From positions 186,001-250,000 of the forward strand of contig NZ_JAABOK010000009.1 of NCBI RefSeq assembly GCF_009928525.1: 64,000 bases of DNA, written 5' to 3'. Position 1 is the stretch's first letter. Each line of letters opens with the position of its first letter. Positions 16,890-25,610 of this stretch are shown in pieces. The stretch is from Chitinophaga solisilvae (lineage in GTDB: Bacteria > Bacteroidota > Bacteroidia > Chitinophagales > Chitinophagaceae). The position numbers and the translations under genes are program-made. The notes beneath the pieces were generated by a model. The model ran no database searches. It worked only from the letters and a program-made list of their open reading frames with translations, and was not told where the DNA came from.

Positions 16890-18367
16890 CAATAGAGGTC
16901 CCAGAAGTGCTTCGCCGCCTTGGAGTCCTTACCGCCAATAGATTGTACGGCTTTGTCGTAGTTGCTTTTGTTCAGCTGTTGTTCATCTACGGGATAGGTC
17001 ATGCGGGTGGGAACTACGGTTACGTCTCTGTCGAGGGAGCCGTCAACGGGGGCTACGAAAAGGGCTTCGCCGCTGGGCTTTTTGAAGTCCAGCCGGATTC
17101 TTTCAAACCAGCCTTCCAGTCCCTGCATGTAGAGGGCGATCCATTTCTGGGTACCGATAACATTTTTCCAGCTGCCGCCGCTGTAGGGCACCCTGGCAAT
17201 GTATAGCGGGATGTCTGCCGGCGCCACGCCACGGTCTTCGAGGGAGGCGGTGACACCTTTTTTGTAGTGTTCTTCTGCGGAGCCGCTGAGGATACCTCTG
17301 GCTACAGCTTCAGCGAGGATGAATTCTACTTCTGCATAATCCATATATACACCGGGAGCTTTGGCGTCCAGCACTTTGCTGCCAGGCATCGAGATGCTGC
17401 TGTTGGGAATGGTTTCTCCGTTCTGCTGATTTAATCCGTATGGCTTTCCTGCAAATTTACCGCTGTCTTTGGAAGGGGCTGCATATATGGGCAGGCGCGG
17501 ATCTTTGACAGACGCCATGTAGTCGACCAGTGTTTTACACATACAGAAGTCGGTGCGCGACTTATACGATTCGTTCAGCGGATTGTTGTTTGGTGGTGCA
17601 TCTACGTATTTGAAATGGGCATTGTCATCATTGGACGTGAATACTCCGGAGGCCACGGCGTCTTTGATGGTCTGGCTGACAAGCGCCTGCATGGCGGGTA
17701 CATCGCTGACGCGGATGGCTATCCGCAGCCGGAGAGAGTTGGCGAAGCGTTTCCATTTCTGTACATCGCCGCCATAAATAATATCTGTTTTGGCGGGGAA
17801 GGAAGCCTTGCTGAGATCCAGTCTGGCTACCTGTTCTGCCAGCACTTTGAGCAGATCGGGATAGATGGTACTGGCTTTATCGTATTCGCTGTTGGGTTTG
17901 TCAAGACCGTTCAGCGCTGATTTATAGGGAATGTCTTCATATACGTCTGTCAGCATATGAAAAGCCCATACTTTCAGTATCTGCGCGATGGCTATCTGGT
18001 TGGAAGAATGATCGAATACTTTTTCCCCGTTGATTTTAATGATTTCATTAAGATCTTTCAATGTACCGGCATATAGTATATTCCAGAAGGTATTGTTCTG
18101 GTTTTCGCGTATCTGGTAGCGGCTTTCGTTGGAGTAGGTGGTGGCAGACCAGTACTGGGCGTAGTGCATACCGGTGCGTCCGTTGTTCCATTCATTCCAG
18201 ATGTTGTCCAGCGCCTTCTTCTGTGCGGATATCAGCAGGTAGCCGGGATCGCTGGATTTCGGCGTGTTGGGGTCCTGGTTGATTTCATCAAATTTCCTGG
18301 TACATCCCGTTATCAGGAGTATAGCGAGGATGGAGAGATAGCAGTATTGATATGTTACTTTTTTCAT
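16889..18367 (-). CDS. SusD/RagB-family surface lipoprotein
   Basis: This encodes 492 residues from ATG 18367; an in-frame ATG at 18403 overlaps the SusC gene. A lipobox (LLITGC, Cys22) is followed by FDEINQDPNTP, typical of the SusD-like_2 subfamily. TPR-like helices follow (for example IAIAQILKVWAFHMLTDVYEDIPY), as does the C-terminal WIALYMQGLEGWFERIRLDF. It forms the lid over the preceding SusC channel and captures a glycan or peptide at the cell surface. The pair is 10 bp apart. No enzyme gene sits beside it, so the substrate is unknown. Confidence 0.93.
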   Translation of the reverse strand: MKKVTYQYCYLSILAILLITGCTRKFDEINQDPNTPKSSDPGYLLISAQKKALDNIWNEWNNGRTGMHYAQYWSATTYSNESRYQIRENQNNTFWNILYAGTLKDLNEIIKINGEKVFDHSSNQIAIAQILKVWAFHMLTDVYEDIPYKSALNGLDKPNSEYDKASTIYPDLLKVLAEQVARLDLSKASFPAKTDIIYGGDVQKWKRFANSLRLRIAIRVSDVPAMQALVSQTIKDAVASGVFTSNDDNAHFKYVDAPPNNNPLNESYKSRTDFCMCKTLVDYMASVKDPRLPIYAAPSKDSGKFAGKPYGLNQQNGETIPNSSISMPGSKVLDAKAPGVYMDYAEVEFILAEAVARGILSGSAEEHYKKGVTASLEDRGVAPADIPLYIARVPYSGGSWKNVIGTQKWIALYMQGLEGWFERIRLDFKKPSGEALFVAPVDGSLDRDVTVVPTRMTYPVDEQQLNKSNYDKAVQSIGGKDSKAAKHFWDLY

Positions 18368-18377
18368 GGCAGCAGTT

Positions 18378-21300
18378 TTAGAAGGAAACGGAAAGGTTAA
18401 CACCGAAAGACCGTACTGATGGCAGTGCGGCAGCCTCTATGCCCTGCACGTTACCGGCAGATATAGCCAGGTTGGTAGGGTCCAGGTGCGGGTTGTCGGA
18501 ATGAATAAGCCATACATTCCTGGCAGAGAAGGAGAGCCGCAGGTTTTGGAGGCTCAGCCGGGACACGAAGGATTTTTCAAATGTGTATCCGAGGTTGATT
18601 TCTTTCAGATAGAGATAACCTGCATCCCACATATCCAGTTCCTGTACTACAAAGCCGTTGTTGTTATTGAAATGATCGTAGGCGGTGATGACTTTCTCGT
18701 TGGCTTTGCCGTCTTCCGTGAAGCCGTCGGCGATGATGCCGTTTTCCCTGATGCCGTTCAGCGCTGTTTCTTTCAGGATGCCCGACTGCCGTCCGAACAT
18801 GGTGGTGGTGGAGAAGTATTTACCGCCTACCTGGAAGTCGAAATTAACGCCGAGGGAAATGCCTTTCCAGGCGAAGGATGAGAAGAAGCCGCCGGTGTAA
18901 TCCGGTAAGGCGTTGCCCAGCACGGTCTGCTGGTCTGCCCGGATGTAGAAGCCGTTGGCATCTACCAGTTTCCGTCCTTCTGCATCGCGTTTGATGGCGT
19001 AGCCTACAATGGAGCCGTAGGTTTCACCTTCGCGGGCATTGACGGTAACGGAGAAGGCTGCGTTGGCCAGCAGCAGGTTGGTTACCCGTATGCCTTTGGA
19101 GGCGTCTTCATACAGCTTCTCAATTTTATTCCTGTTACGCGCGAGGTTAAAGCCCAGGTCCCAGGTGAAACCACTTTTAGTACGTAGAGGCGTTCCTGTG
19201 AGTGCCAGCTCAAACCCCTTGTTTCTGATCAGCCCGGCGTTGATGATGGCAGTGGTATAACCGGAGGAGGCGGAGATGGTCAGCGGAATGATCTGGTCGC
19301 GGGATTTTTTGTCATACACGCTGAAATCGATACCCAGCCTGTTATCGAAGAAGCGGGCTTCCAGACCGGCTTCTACTTCGGTAGTAATTTCCGGGCGTAT
19401 GTGTGCATTGTTCAGCTGATCGGGAATAGTGATGTTGGCGGTGGAACCAAAATTTTCTTCTGCGAGATATGCCAGCGCGGTGCTGTAGGGGATGGTACCT
19501 TTACCTACCTGTGCCCATCCGAGTCTGACCTTACCGAAAGACAACCAGCCGTTGTGTTTCAGGGGGGCCAGTTCTGAGAAGATGAAGGAACCGGACACGG
19601 AAGGGAAGAAGTAGGAGTTGTTAGCGGCGGGCAGGGTGCTGGACCACTCATTTCTGCCGGTGGCATCGAGGTAAAGCATACCGCGGAATCCGAGGGAGGC
19701 GCTGCCGAAGATGCCATTTTCTCTCAGGCGTTCTACCCGGTCATAGCTGCGGGCAGGTTGCCTGGAGTTGGCGAGGTTATACCATCCGTCTATGTTTAAT
19801 CCGTCTTTACTTTCTCCTCCGGTGAATTTCAGGTAGTTCTCTCTTCTGTTGATACCGGCAAAAGCTGTGAGGGAGAAATCTTTCCCGAAACTTTTATTGA
19901 AATTGATGCGCCCTTCGTAGTTGTTCTCTTTTACAAAACGGGTGGCTTCCTGGTAGGACGGGATGCCCTGGGAGCCGATGGCTACTCTTTCCTGCCGGCT
20001 GTCGGTATAAAAGTCGGTCATAAATTTACCGGTTAAAGAGAGGTAGTCGGTCAGTTTGAAATTGAAACCCGCATTGCCATAAATTCTGTCTCTGCGGTCG
20101 GTTTCATAGTTTTTATACCTGATCCAGTAGGGGTTGTCTGTATAGCGTGGCGGCTGGTCGTCCCAGGCGCCGCGGTTCCAGGAACGCTGGGACCCGTCGA
20201 AGGCATATGCATAATCCTTCAGTTTATTCATGTCCCAGTCGCGGTGGCCGAACTCTGTGAAGCCCTGCATTACATTCCTGCCGTGATAGCCGGTGCCGGG
20301 CCTGCCTAACACGTTGGTGCTGGCATAGTTCACGCCAACAAAGGCTTCGAGTCTGTCAGAGATAAAATAATTGCCGTTAAAGCTGAGGGAGTTACGTTTC
20401 AGTTTGGAGTTGGGGAGAACAAATTTCTGATCGAGGTTGGTATATGACAATCTGAATCCGCCTTTTTCATTACTACCGGTAACGGCTACACTGTTGGTAA
20501 GGGTCAGCCCTGTTTCAAAGAAGCTGCGGTTATTGTTGGGATGTGGTTCCCAGGGTGCTGATATACCGAAGTCTGGATTCTGTTTGTCTTTATCCCATGA
20601 CCACCAGTGGCGCACCAGTTTACCATCCAGCTTAGGGCCCCAGGAAACGTCCGGCTCATATTGCGGCACCAGGTCGTAAGGCCCTTTGCCGTCGTTGTCA
20701 TTATAGGTGGCTTTGCCGTCTTTGAAGGCTTCCGGGTGTTCGTTGAGATAGAGCTTGTCAAATTTGTATCCGCCGCCGTAATCATTCTGATATTCCGGCA
20801 TGATGTATACTTTTTCTGCCTGTGCGCCGAGGTTATAGGTGACGCCGATACCGCGGCCGGTACCTGATTTGGATTTTTTGGTAGTGATAACGATTACACC
20901 ATTGGAGCCACGGGTACCATAGAGGGCGGAAGCGGCAGCGCCTTTCAGCACAGAGATGGATTCAATATCATTCGGGTTGATGTCCTGGATGGAGTTGCCG
21001 TAGTCGTAACCACCGCGGCCGCGCTCCTGGTCAATGGACTGGGTAGTATTATTACCGGTGAAATTGCTGTTATCCATCGGTACGCCGTCTACCACAAAGA
21101 GAGGGTTGTTGTTACCAAAGATGGAGTTGACGCCGCGGATGGTGATTCTGGCAGAGCCGCCCAGGTTGCCGGAGGAGCCTGTAACCTGTATACCGGCTAC
21201 TTTTCCGCTGAGCGTGTTGATGAAGTTGGCGTCTTTGGACTGATTGATGTCGGCTCCCTTTACTTCCTGAACGGAATATCCGAGTGACTTTTTCTCTCGT

Positions 21301-21635
21301 TTCACATTGAGTGCGGTAACTACTACTTCCTGCATGGTCTGGTCATCTGTGATAAGCTCGATGTTGATGGAAGCGGCGCCGCCAACGGGCACTTCCTTTG
21401 TGACAAACCCTATACTTCGGACTACCAGCACCGCATCGTTGCCGCTGATGTTCAGCTTGAAATTCCCGTGCTGGTCTGTAATGACACCGGCAGTACCGCC
21501 TTTCAGCTGTACGCTGGCATAAGGCACAGGCGCGTTATTGCTGCCTGCCACCTTTCCTGTTATCTGCCGCTGCTGGGCAGACAACAGGTTTGCTATTGCC
21601 ATGATAATGGCAAGAACACATAATGTCTTTTTCAT
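18378..21635 (-). CDS. SusC/RagA-family TonB-linked outer-membrane protein
   Basis: This encodes 1085 residues. Signal peptide, carboxypeptidase-regulatory-like domain (about 24-105: ITGKVAGSNNAPVPYASVQL), plug (about 120-250: ITIRGVNSIFGNNNPLFVVDGVPM, SVLKGAAASALYGTRGSNGVI) and barrel ending GVNLSVSF. It lacks the N-terminal STN domain, so it is not expected to signal to an anti-sigma factor, and no ECF module is adjacent. It imports a substrate delivered by the downstream SusD using TonB energy. The upstream region contains striking repeats (21711-21790). Confidence 0.95.
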   Translation of the reverse strand: MKKTLCVLAIIMAIANLLSAQQRQITGKVAGSNNAPVPYASVQLKGGTAGVITDQHGNFKLNISGNDAVLVVRSIGFVTKEVPVGGAASINIELITDDQTMQEVVVTALNVKREKKSLGYSVQEVKGADINQSKDANFINTLSGKVAGIQVTGSSGNLGGSARITIRGVNSIFGNNNPLFVVDGVPMDNSNFTGNNTTQSIDQERGRGGYDYGNSIQDINPNDIESISVLKGAAASALYGTRGSNGVIVITTKKSKSGTGRGIGVTYNLGAQAEKVYIMPEYQNDYGGGYKFDKLYLNEHPEAFKDGKATYNDNDGKGPYDLVPQYEPDVSWGPKLDGKLVRHWWSWDKDKQNPDFGISAPWEPHPNNNRSFFETGLTLTNSVAVTGSNEKGGFRLSYTNLDQKFVLPNSKLKRNSLSFNGNYFISDRLEAFVGVNYASTNVLGRPGTGYHGRNVMQGFTEFGHRDWDMNKLKDYAYAFDGSQRSWNRGAWDDQPPRYTDNPYWIRYKNYETDRRDRIYGNAGFNFKLTDYLSLTGKFMTDFYTDSRQERVAIGSQGIPSYQEATRFVKENNYEGRINFNKSFGKDFSLTAFAGINRRENYLKFTGGESKDGLNIDGWYNLANSRQPARSYDRVERLRENGIFGSASLGFRGMLYLDATGRNEWSSTLPAANNSYFFPSVSGSFIFSELAPLKHNGWLSFGKVRLGWAQVGKGTIPYSTALAYLAEENFGSTANITIPDQLNNAHIRPEITTEVEAGLEARFFDNRLGIDFSVYDKKSRDQIIPLTISASSGYTTAIINAGLIRNKGFELALTGTPLRTKSGFTWDLGFNLARNRNKIEKLYEDASKGIRVTNLLLANAAFSVTVNAREGETYGSIVGYAIKRDAEGRKLVDANGFYIRADQQTVLGNALPDYTGGFFSSFAWKGISLGVNFDFQVGGKYFSTTTMFGRQSGILKETALNGIRENGIIADGFTEDGKANEKVITAYDHFNNNNGFVVQELDMWDAGYLYLKEINLGYTFEKSFVSRLSLQNLRLSFSARNVWLIHSDNPHLDPTNLAISAGNVQGIEAAALPSVRSFGVNLSVSF

Positions 21636-21968
21636 GATGATTCAGATTTGGTTGAAAAATTCAGGGGCGCGTTCGTGAACGCAGGTCTTGATTTGTTTTG
21701 GTTTTAGAAATCGGGTTGCTAATCGGGTTATCTGTCGGGTTCTCATGGTATTAAGTGCCGGCATCGTCTTAATACCGCTGCTGTCGGGTTGCAAACAGGG
21801 CTACAGGTTATTACTCATCAGTGATAAATATATAAAATTTGTGGTGAAAACAGGCTGCGGTTGAAGCCCCGCGCTGCTCTGCAGCCACTTGCAGGCCCAG
21901 CGTGTGTATCATCCGCCTGAAATGTTTTATTTTCGCAGGATACATCCTGATCTCTCAAATAACACTAT
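21636..21968. promoter_or_regulatory. Divergent regulatory region of the SusCD pair: phased TCGGGTT repeats and an inverted repeat
   Basis: TCGGGTT occurs at 21711-21717, 21723-21729 and 21735-21741 with an exact 12-bp period, and again at 21784-21790. Between them lies a perfect inverted repeat, GGTATTAAG (21747-21755) and CTTAATACC (21768-21776). All lie 75-155 bp upstream of the SusC start. This arrangement fits a multi-site operator for an unidentified regulator; the gap also serves the divergent DUF72 gene. Confidence 0.5.
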
Positions 21969-22850
21969 ATGGATTTCGGCGCAAACTGGCAGCAATATGA
22001 ACAACTGGATATTTCCCTCCCCGCAGATGAATGGATTACCGGAGAAGTATTATCCGGCGGGCCTGTGGCAGGCGTATTAAGAATCGGTACTTCCGGGTGG
22101 AGCAGGAAAGAATATCCTGGCACGCTGTATCCGGCAACTATCCGGGATACAGCCATGCTCGCCACTTACAGCCGCCTGTTCAACTGTGTGGAACTGAATG
22201 CCACGCATTATAAAATATACAGCCCTGATGCGATCAGCAAGTGGGTGGAAAAAATTAAAGGACGCGATTTTATCTGCTGTCCCAAAGTACCGCAATCTAT
22301 CAGCCATCATAGCACCCTGCTGAATGCAGCCGTGGAAACAGCCGCCTTTATTGAGGGAATACGCGCATTCGGTACTCACCTCGGCCCGGTGTTTCTGCAG
22401 CTCAGCGAACATTTCTCCCCGGTACGTAAACAAAACCTGTACAGATACCTGGAAACATTACCGGAGGATATAGATTTTTTTGTAGAAGTACGCCATCCTG
22501 ACTGGTTTGCTGATGGGAATGAACGGAGAGAACTATTTACCACCCTGCACCGGCTGAAGAAAGGACTGGTGCTGACGGATACGCCAGGGCGGCACGACTG
22601 CTGTCATATGGGACTTACCATGCCGGTATTGTTCCTGCGGTTTGTTACCTGTGGCGGACATCCGCTGGACAGCGTGCGGCTGCATGCCTGGAAGGCGCGC
22701 ATCGACAGCTGGAAGGCCCGCGGCCTGCAGAAAATATATTTCTTCCTGCACGTGCATGACGGAAAGCATGAAGCAGATTTTTACCGGGAGGTACAGTCGG
22801 TATTCGGACTCACGCCCGCAGCGCGGGAGGAGCAGATGTCGCTGTTTTAA
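21969..22850 (+). CDS. DUF72 (YecE-like) protein
   Basis: This encodes 293 residues. The family start GTSGWSRKEYPGTLYP, the middle FICCPKVPQSISHH and the FVEVRHPDWF and LTDTPG segments match the DUF72 TIM-barrel-like family (E. coli YecE). The function of the family is not established. The gene ends base-to-base against the convergent GlxA-type regulator, with TAA at 22848-22850 and the other stop beginning at 22851. Confidence 0.9.
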   Translation: MDFGANWQQYEQLDISLPADEWITGEVLSGGPVAGVLRIGTSGWSRKEYPGTLYPATIRDTAMLATYSRLFNCVELNATHYKIYSPDAISKWVEKIKGRDFICCPKVPQSISHHSTLLNAAVETAAFIEGIRAFGTHLGPVFLQLSEHFSPVRKQNLYRYLETLPEDIDFFVEVRHPDWFADGNERRELFTTLHRLKKGLVLTDTPGRHDCCHMGLTMPVLFLRFVTCGGHPLDSVRLHAWKARIDSWKARGLQKIYFFLHVHDGKHEADFYREVQSVFGLTPAAREEQMSLF

Positions 22851-23828
22851 TCAGCCGGACAGCTTCCTGGCGTATTTGTTTTTATATTCCACCGGCGTCA
22901 TGCCGGTAATGCGCCGGAAGATGTTACGGAACGTCTGTGTATCGGTATAGCCGATATTACCCATCACTTCGTGAATGGATTTTCTGCCGATCTCCAGCTG
23001 CTTTTTAGCCCCTTCAATTTTCACGCGCTGGATATATTCTGCTACGGTGCTTCTGGTTGCCTTTTTAAAGCGCCGCTCAAAGGTTCTCCGGCTCATGTTG
23101 AACTGCACCGCCAGCTCGTCTACGGTAAGTTTCTTTTTGTAATTGTTTTCGATATACAGCTGCACGGTTTTGATATCATCGTCTGTATGGTCTTTCAGGC
23201 CATGGAATACAATGAAGGGCGACTGCATATTTTTATCGGTATCTATCACAAAATATTTGGCAGTATAGATAGCCATTTCCCTGCCGGCATATTTCTCTAC
23301 CAGGTGGAGCAGCAGGTTCCAGTAGGCGTTGCCGCCGCCGCTGGAATAAATGCCATGCTGATCGGTGATCATCCGCTCATCTACCACTTCTATTGCCGGA
23401 TAGAAATATTTCAGTTCGTTGGCATAACTCCAGTGGGTAGTGCATTGCCTGCCTTTCAGTACGCCGGAGAAGGCCAGCAGAAAGATACCGGAGCTGAGAC
23501 AGGCAATTTCCACACCTTCCTTGTATTGCGTTGCCACCCACAGGGAATAGGCCTTGTTCAGCATTACCGAACCATGCATATCGCCGGTGAGAGCGGGGAT
23601 AATAATAAGGTCCGCATTTTTTACATCATCCAGTTGCAGGTCAGGACGAATACAGAACTGGTTCCCGTTATAACTGACTTCCGCCGCAGCGCCCGCCAGC
23701 TGAATATTAAACAGCGGCGCTTTGCCCTGCTCCTTCAGGAAAGTGTTGACCATGCTGAAGATATGCTGACAATCTGCAATAGAGGCTACCAGGGCATTTC
23801 TGACGGTAAGGATATATATGTTGATCAT
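22851..23828 (-). CDS. GlxA-family AraC-type regulator with DJ-1/PfpI domain
   Basis: This encodes 325 residues from ATG 23828 (MINIYILTV); an in-frame ATG at 23891 overlaps the divergent promoter. Residues about 1-190 form a DJ-1/PfpI-like domain, with the nucleophile-elbow region EIACLSSGIFLLAFSG. Residues about 215-320 are an AraC HTH pair (LTVDELAVQFNMSRRTFERRFKKA, IGYTDTQTFRNIFRRITGMTP). The protein probably senses a small molecule and activates transcription. The neighbouring VOC gene diverges from it 110 bp away and is a plausible target. Confidence 0.93.
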   Translation of the reverse strand: MINIYILTVRNALVASIADCQHIFSMVNTFLKEQGKAPLFNIQLAGAAAEVSYNGNQFCIRPDLQLDDVKNADLIIIPALTGDMHGSVMLNKAYSLWVATQYKEGVEIACLSSGIFLLAFSGVLKGRQCTTHWSYANELKYFYPAIEVVDERMITDQHGIYSSGGGNAYWNLLLHLVEKYAGREMAIYTAKYFVIDTDKNMQSPFIVFHGLKDHTDDDIKTVQLYIENNYKKKLTVDELAVQFNMSRRTFERRFKKATRSTVAEYIQRVKIEGAKKQLEIGRKSIHEVMGNIGYTDTQTFRNIFRRITGMTPVEYKNKYARKLSG

Positions 23829-23914
23829 GGCCGGCAAATATATACTAAAGCCGTGACGCAAACACCTGCTACAGGTTGCCGTATTTACCATTCCATAGCA
23901 TTGCTTTCTGTCAT

Positions 23915-23922
23915 TACCTTTG
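23915..23922 (+). promoter_or_regulatory. Candidate -7 box (TACCTTTG) for the VOC gene
   Basis: A perfect match to TAnnTTTG lies 16 bp before ATG 23939. No good TTTG at -33 was found. The position supports ATG 23939 as the start. Confidence 0.35.
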
Positions 23923-23938
23923 TTTAAAAGCAGTAATA

Positions 23939-24370
23939 ATGCAGTCGATTACCACCTATTTCCATTTCATGGGTAACACTGAACAGGCCATGAATTTCTA
24001 TAAAAGCATATTCGGCGGGGAGTTTACCGCTTTCACCAGGTTCGGGGATACGCCGGGAGGAGAAAATATGGAGCCGCATGAACGGAACAGGATAATGCAC
24101 CTGGCACTCACCACCAGGAGCGGCGCTGTGCTGATGGCTACTGATTTCCTGGACTCCATGGAACAGCAGTTACATACGGGCAATAACGTCAGCCTGGTCG
24201 TTAATACGGATTCAGAAGAAGAAGTAGACAGCCTGTTCCAGGCCCTGTCTGCCGGCGGAACTGTGGAGATGCCCGTCAACCGCACATTCTGGGGAGCTTA
24301 CTTCGGTATGTGCCAGGATAAATTCGGCATTAAATGGATGATTAATTACCATCACGCAATAAACAACTAA
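23939..24370 (+). CDS. VOC-family (PhnB-like) protein
   Basis: This encodes 143 residues from ATG 23939 (MQSITTYFHFMGNTEQAMNFYKSIFGGEF). The opening and the later VNRTFWGAYFGMCQDKFGIKWMINY segment match the PhnB/YjdN branch of the glyoxalase/VOC superfamily. Members have a paired beta-alpha-beta fold, and the exact reaction varies. The DUF4287 gene follows 2 bp after its stop, so the two are co-transcribed. Confidence 0.88.
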   Translation: MQSITTYFHFMGNTEQAMNFYKSIFGGEFTAFTRFGDTPGGENMEPHERNRIMHLALTTRSGAVLMATDFLDSMEQQLHTGNNVSLVVNTDSEEEVDSLFQALSAGGTVEMPVNRTFWGAYFGMCQDKFGIKWMINYHHAINN

Positions 24371-24372
24371 CG

Positions 24373-24591
24373 ATGTCATTTCAGGCTTATTTAGATAATA
24401 TTCAGCAGAAAACAGGAAAGTCACCGGCAGATTTTCAGCAGCTGGCAGAAAAGAAAGGTTTTATACAGAAAGGCAAAATAGCGCCGGGCATAAAGGCAGG
24501 GCAGATTGTAGCCTGGCTGAAGGAAGACTTCGGGCTGGGGCATGGCCACGCCATGTCGCTGTACGCCTGGATGAACGGAAAACGGGCGTAA
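24373..24591 (+). CDS. DUF4287 protein
   Basis: This encodes 72 residues and matches the compact DUF4287 pattern: FQAYLDNIQQKTGKSPADF, then LAEKKGF, then IVAWLKEDFGLGHGHAMSLYAW. The family is of unknown function and often sits beside VOC, DUF5655-type or other small enzymes. Here it immediately follows a VOC gene and ends 2 bp before the stop of the convergent ATPase gene. Confidence 0.85.
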   Translation: MSFQAYLDNIQQKTGKSPADFQQLAEKKGFIQKGKIAPGIKAGQIVAWLKEDFGLGHGHAMSLYAWMNGKRA

Positions 24592-24593
24592 TA

Positions 24594-25325
24594 TTACTCC
24601 AGCAGTATTTTCAGCATCTGTTCATAATTATTGATAAACTGATGGGATACCCGGTAGTTCTCTGTTTCAGTGTAGCTGGTTTTACGTATGCCTGTCTCCG
24701 TTAGTTCGTAGATAAGCGCATCCGGATACGCCATGATAATAGGAGAATGGGTAGCGATAATGAACTGGGATTGCTGTTGCACCAGCTCGTGCATGCGGGT
24801 GAGCATCGCCATCTGGCGGGTAGGGGAGAGCGCTGCTTCCGGTTCGTCCAGTATGTAGAGGCCGTTGCCGGAGAACCGGTTCATGAACAGGGCCCAGAAA
24901 GCCTCTCTGTGTGATTGTTCGTGCAAGGACTTCCCGCCGTAACTGTTCAGCAGTAGCGGATCTTCCATCTGGTCTATATTGGTAGCTACGTTAAAGAAAC
25001 TTTCACTTCTCAGGAAGTAACCGTTTTTGGGTCGGCTGGCTCCCCTGACGAGCCGGATATACTGATGTAATACAGAATGGGACGGATGCGTGCTGAAGTT
25101 GAAATGTATGGATCCGCCTTCGGGATTGAATCCGCAGGCCACTGCCAGCGCTTCTATCAGTGTGGATTTTCCCATACCGTTTTCTCCGGACAGGTAGGTA
25201 ACCTTCGGATGAAACTTCAGGGAAGACAGCCGGCGCAAGGCAGGAATATTGAACGGGTATTCTCCGGGAGAAGTAATCTTCTCCCGGTTAAATATCATCT
25301 CTGTTAATCCTTTGCTGGTAAGCAT
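24594..25325 (-). CDS. AAA-family ATPase, RecF/ABC-like (predicted ATPase)
   Basis: This encodes 243 residues. The Walker A motif is GENGMGKST (residues 47-55), Walker B with the catalytic Glu is LYILDEPEA, and an H-loop-like IIATHSPIIMAYP follows. The core resembles ABC/SMC-type nucleotide-binding domains of stand-alone predicted ATPases (COG3910-like), with no membrane partner nearby. Such proteins are usually cytosolic and of unknown role; some relatives act in phage defence or DNA metabolism, which cannot be claimed here. ATG 25325 is used; ATG 25298 is possible. Confidence 0.85.
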   Translation of the reverse strand: MLTSKGLTEMIFNREKITSPGEYPFNIPALRRLSSLKFHPKVTYLSGENGMGKSTLIEALAVACGFNPEGGSIHFNFSTHPSHSVLHQYIRLVRGASRPKNGYFLRSESFFNVATNIDQMEDPLLLNSYGGKSLHEQSHREAFWALFMNRFSGNGLYILDEPEAALSPTRQMAMLTRMHELVQQQSQFIIATHSPIIMAYPDALIYELTETGIRKTSYTETENYRVSHQFINNYEQMLKILLE

Positions 25326-25380
25326 AACTAGCAGTTGTTACTCCCGCAAGTTAATATAACTATGATATTTTCGGATTTAC

Positions 25381-25473
25381 GATTTTGGAATTTTGAGATT
25401 TTAAATGCAGCAAAGATCTTCGCGTAATTATCCGCTGCATTTGAAATCTCAAAATCTCAAAATCTCAAAATCT
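25381..25473. repeat. Imperfect intergenic palindrome, copy E
   Basis: The left arm begins at 25381 with GATTTTGGAATTTTGAGATTTT and AAATGCAGC. The right arm at 25432-25462 is its imperfect complement (CCGCTGCATTTGAAATC...), followed by a further AAATCTC unit. The loop region contains AAGATCTT. It lies between two divergent genes (the ATPase and the terpene synthase), so it cannot be a terminator for both. Confidence 0.85.
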
Positions 25474-25610
25474 AAAATTGTATACTTGTGATACGGCATA
25501 AAAGTAAGTAGTCCTGACTAGTTTATGGGCGGGCGGGGTGTATCCGGTGATTTTGCTCCCCGCTGTATGAATACAGGCGGGTGGTGTATTTTAGGAATAA
25601 AATATCAACA

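Noticed and set aside
22971..23927. A 318-codon plus-strand frame across the GlxA-type regulator
   Set aside because: Antisense shadow of a regulator with clear DJ-1 and AraC domains.
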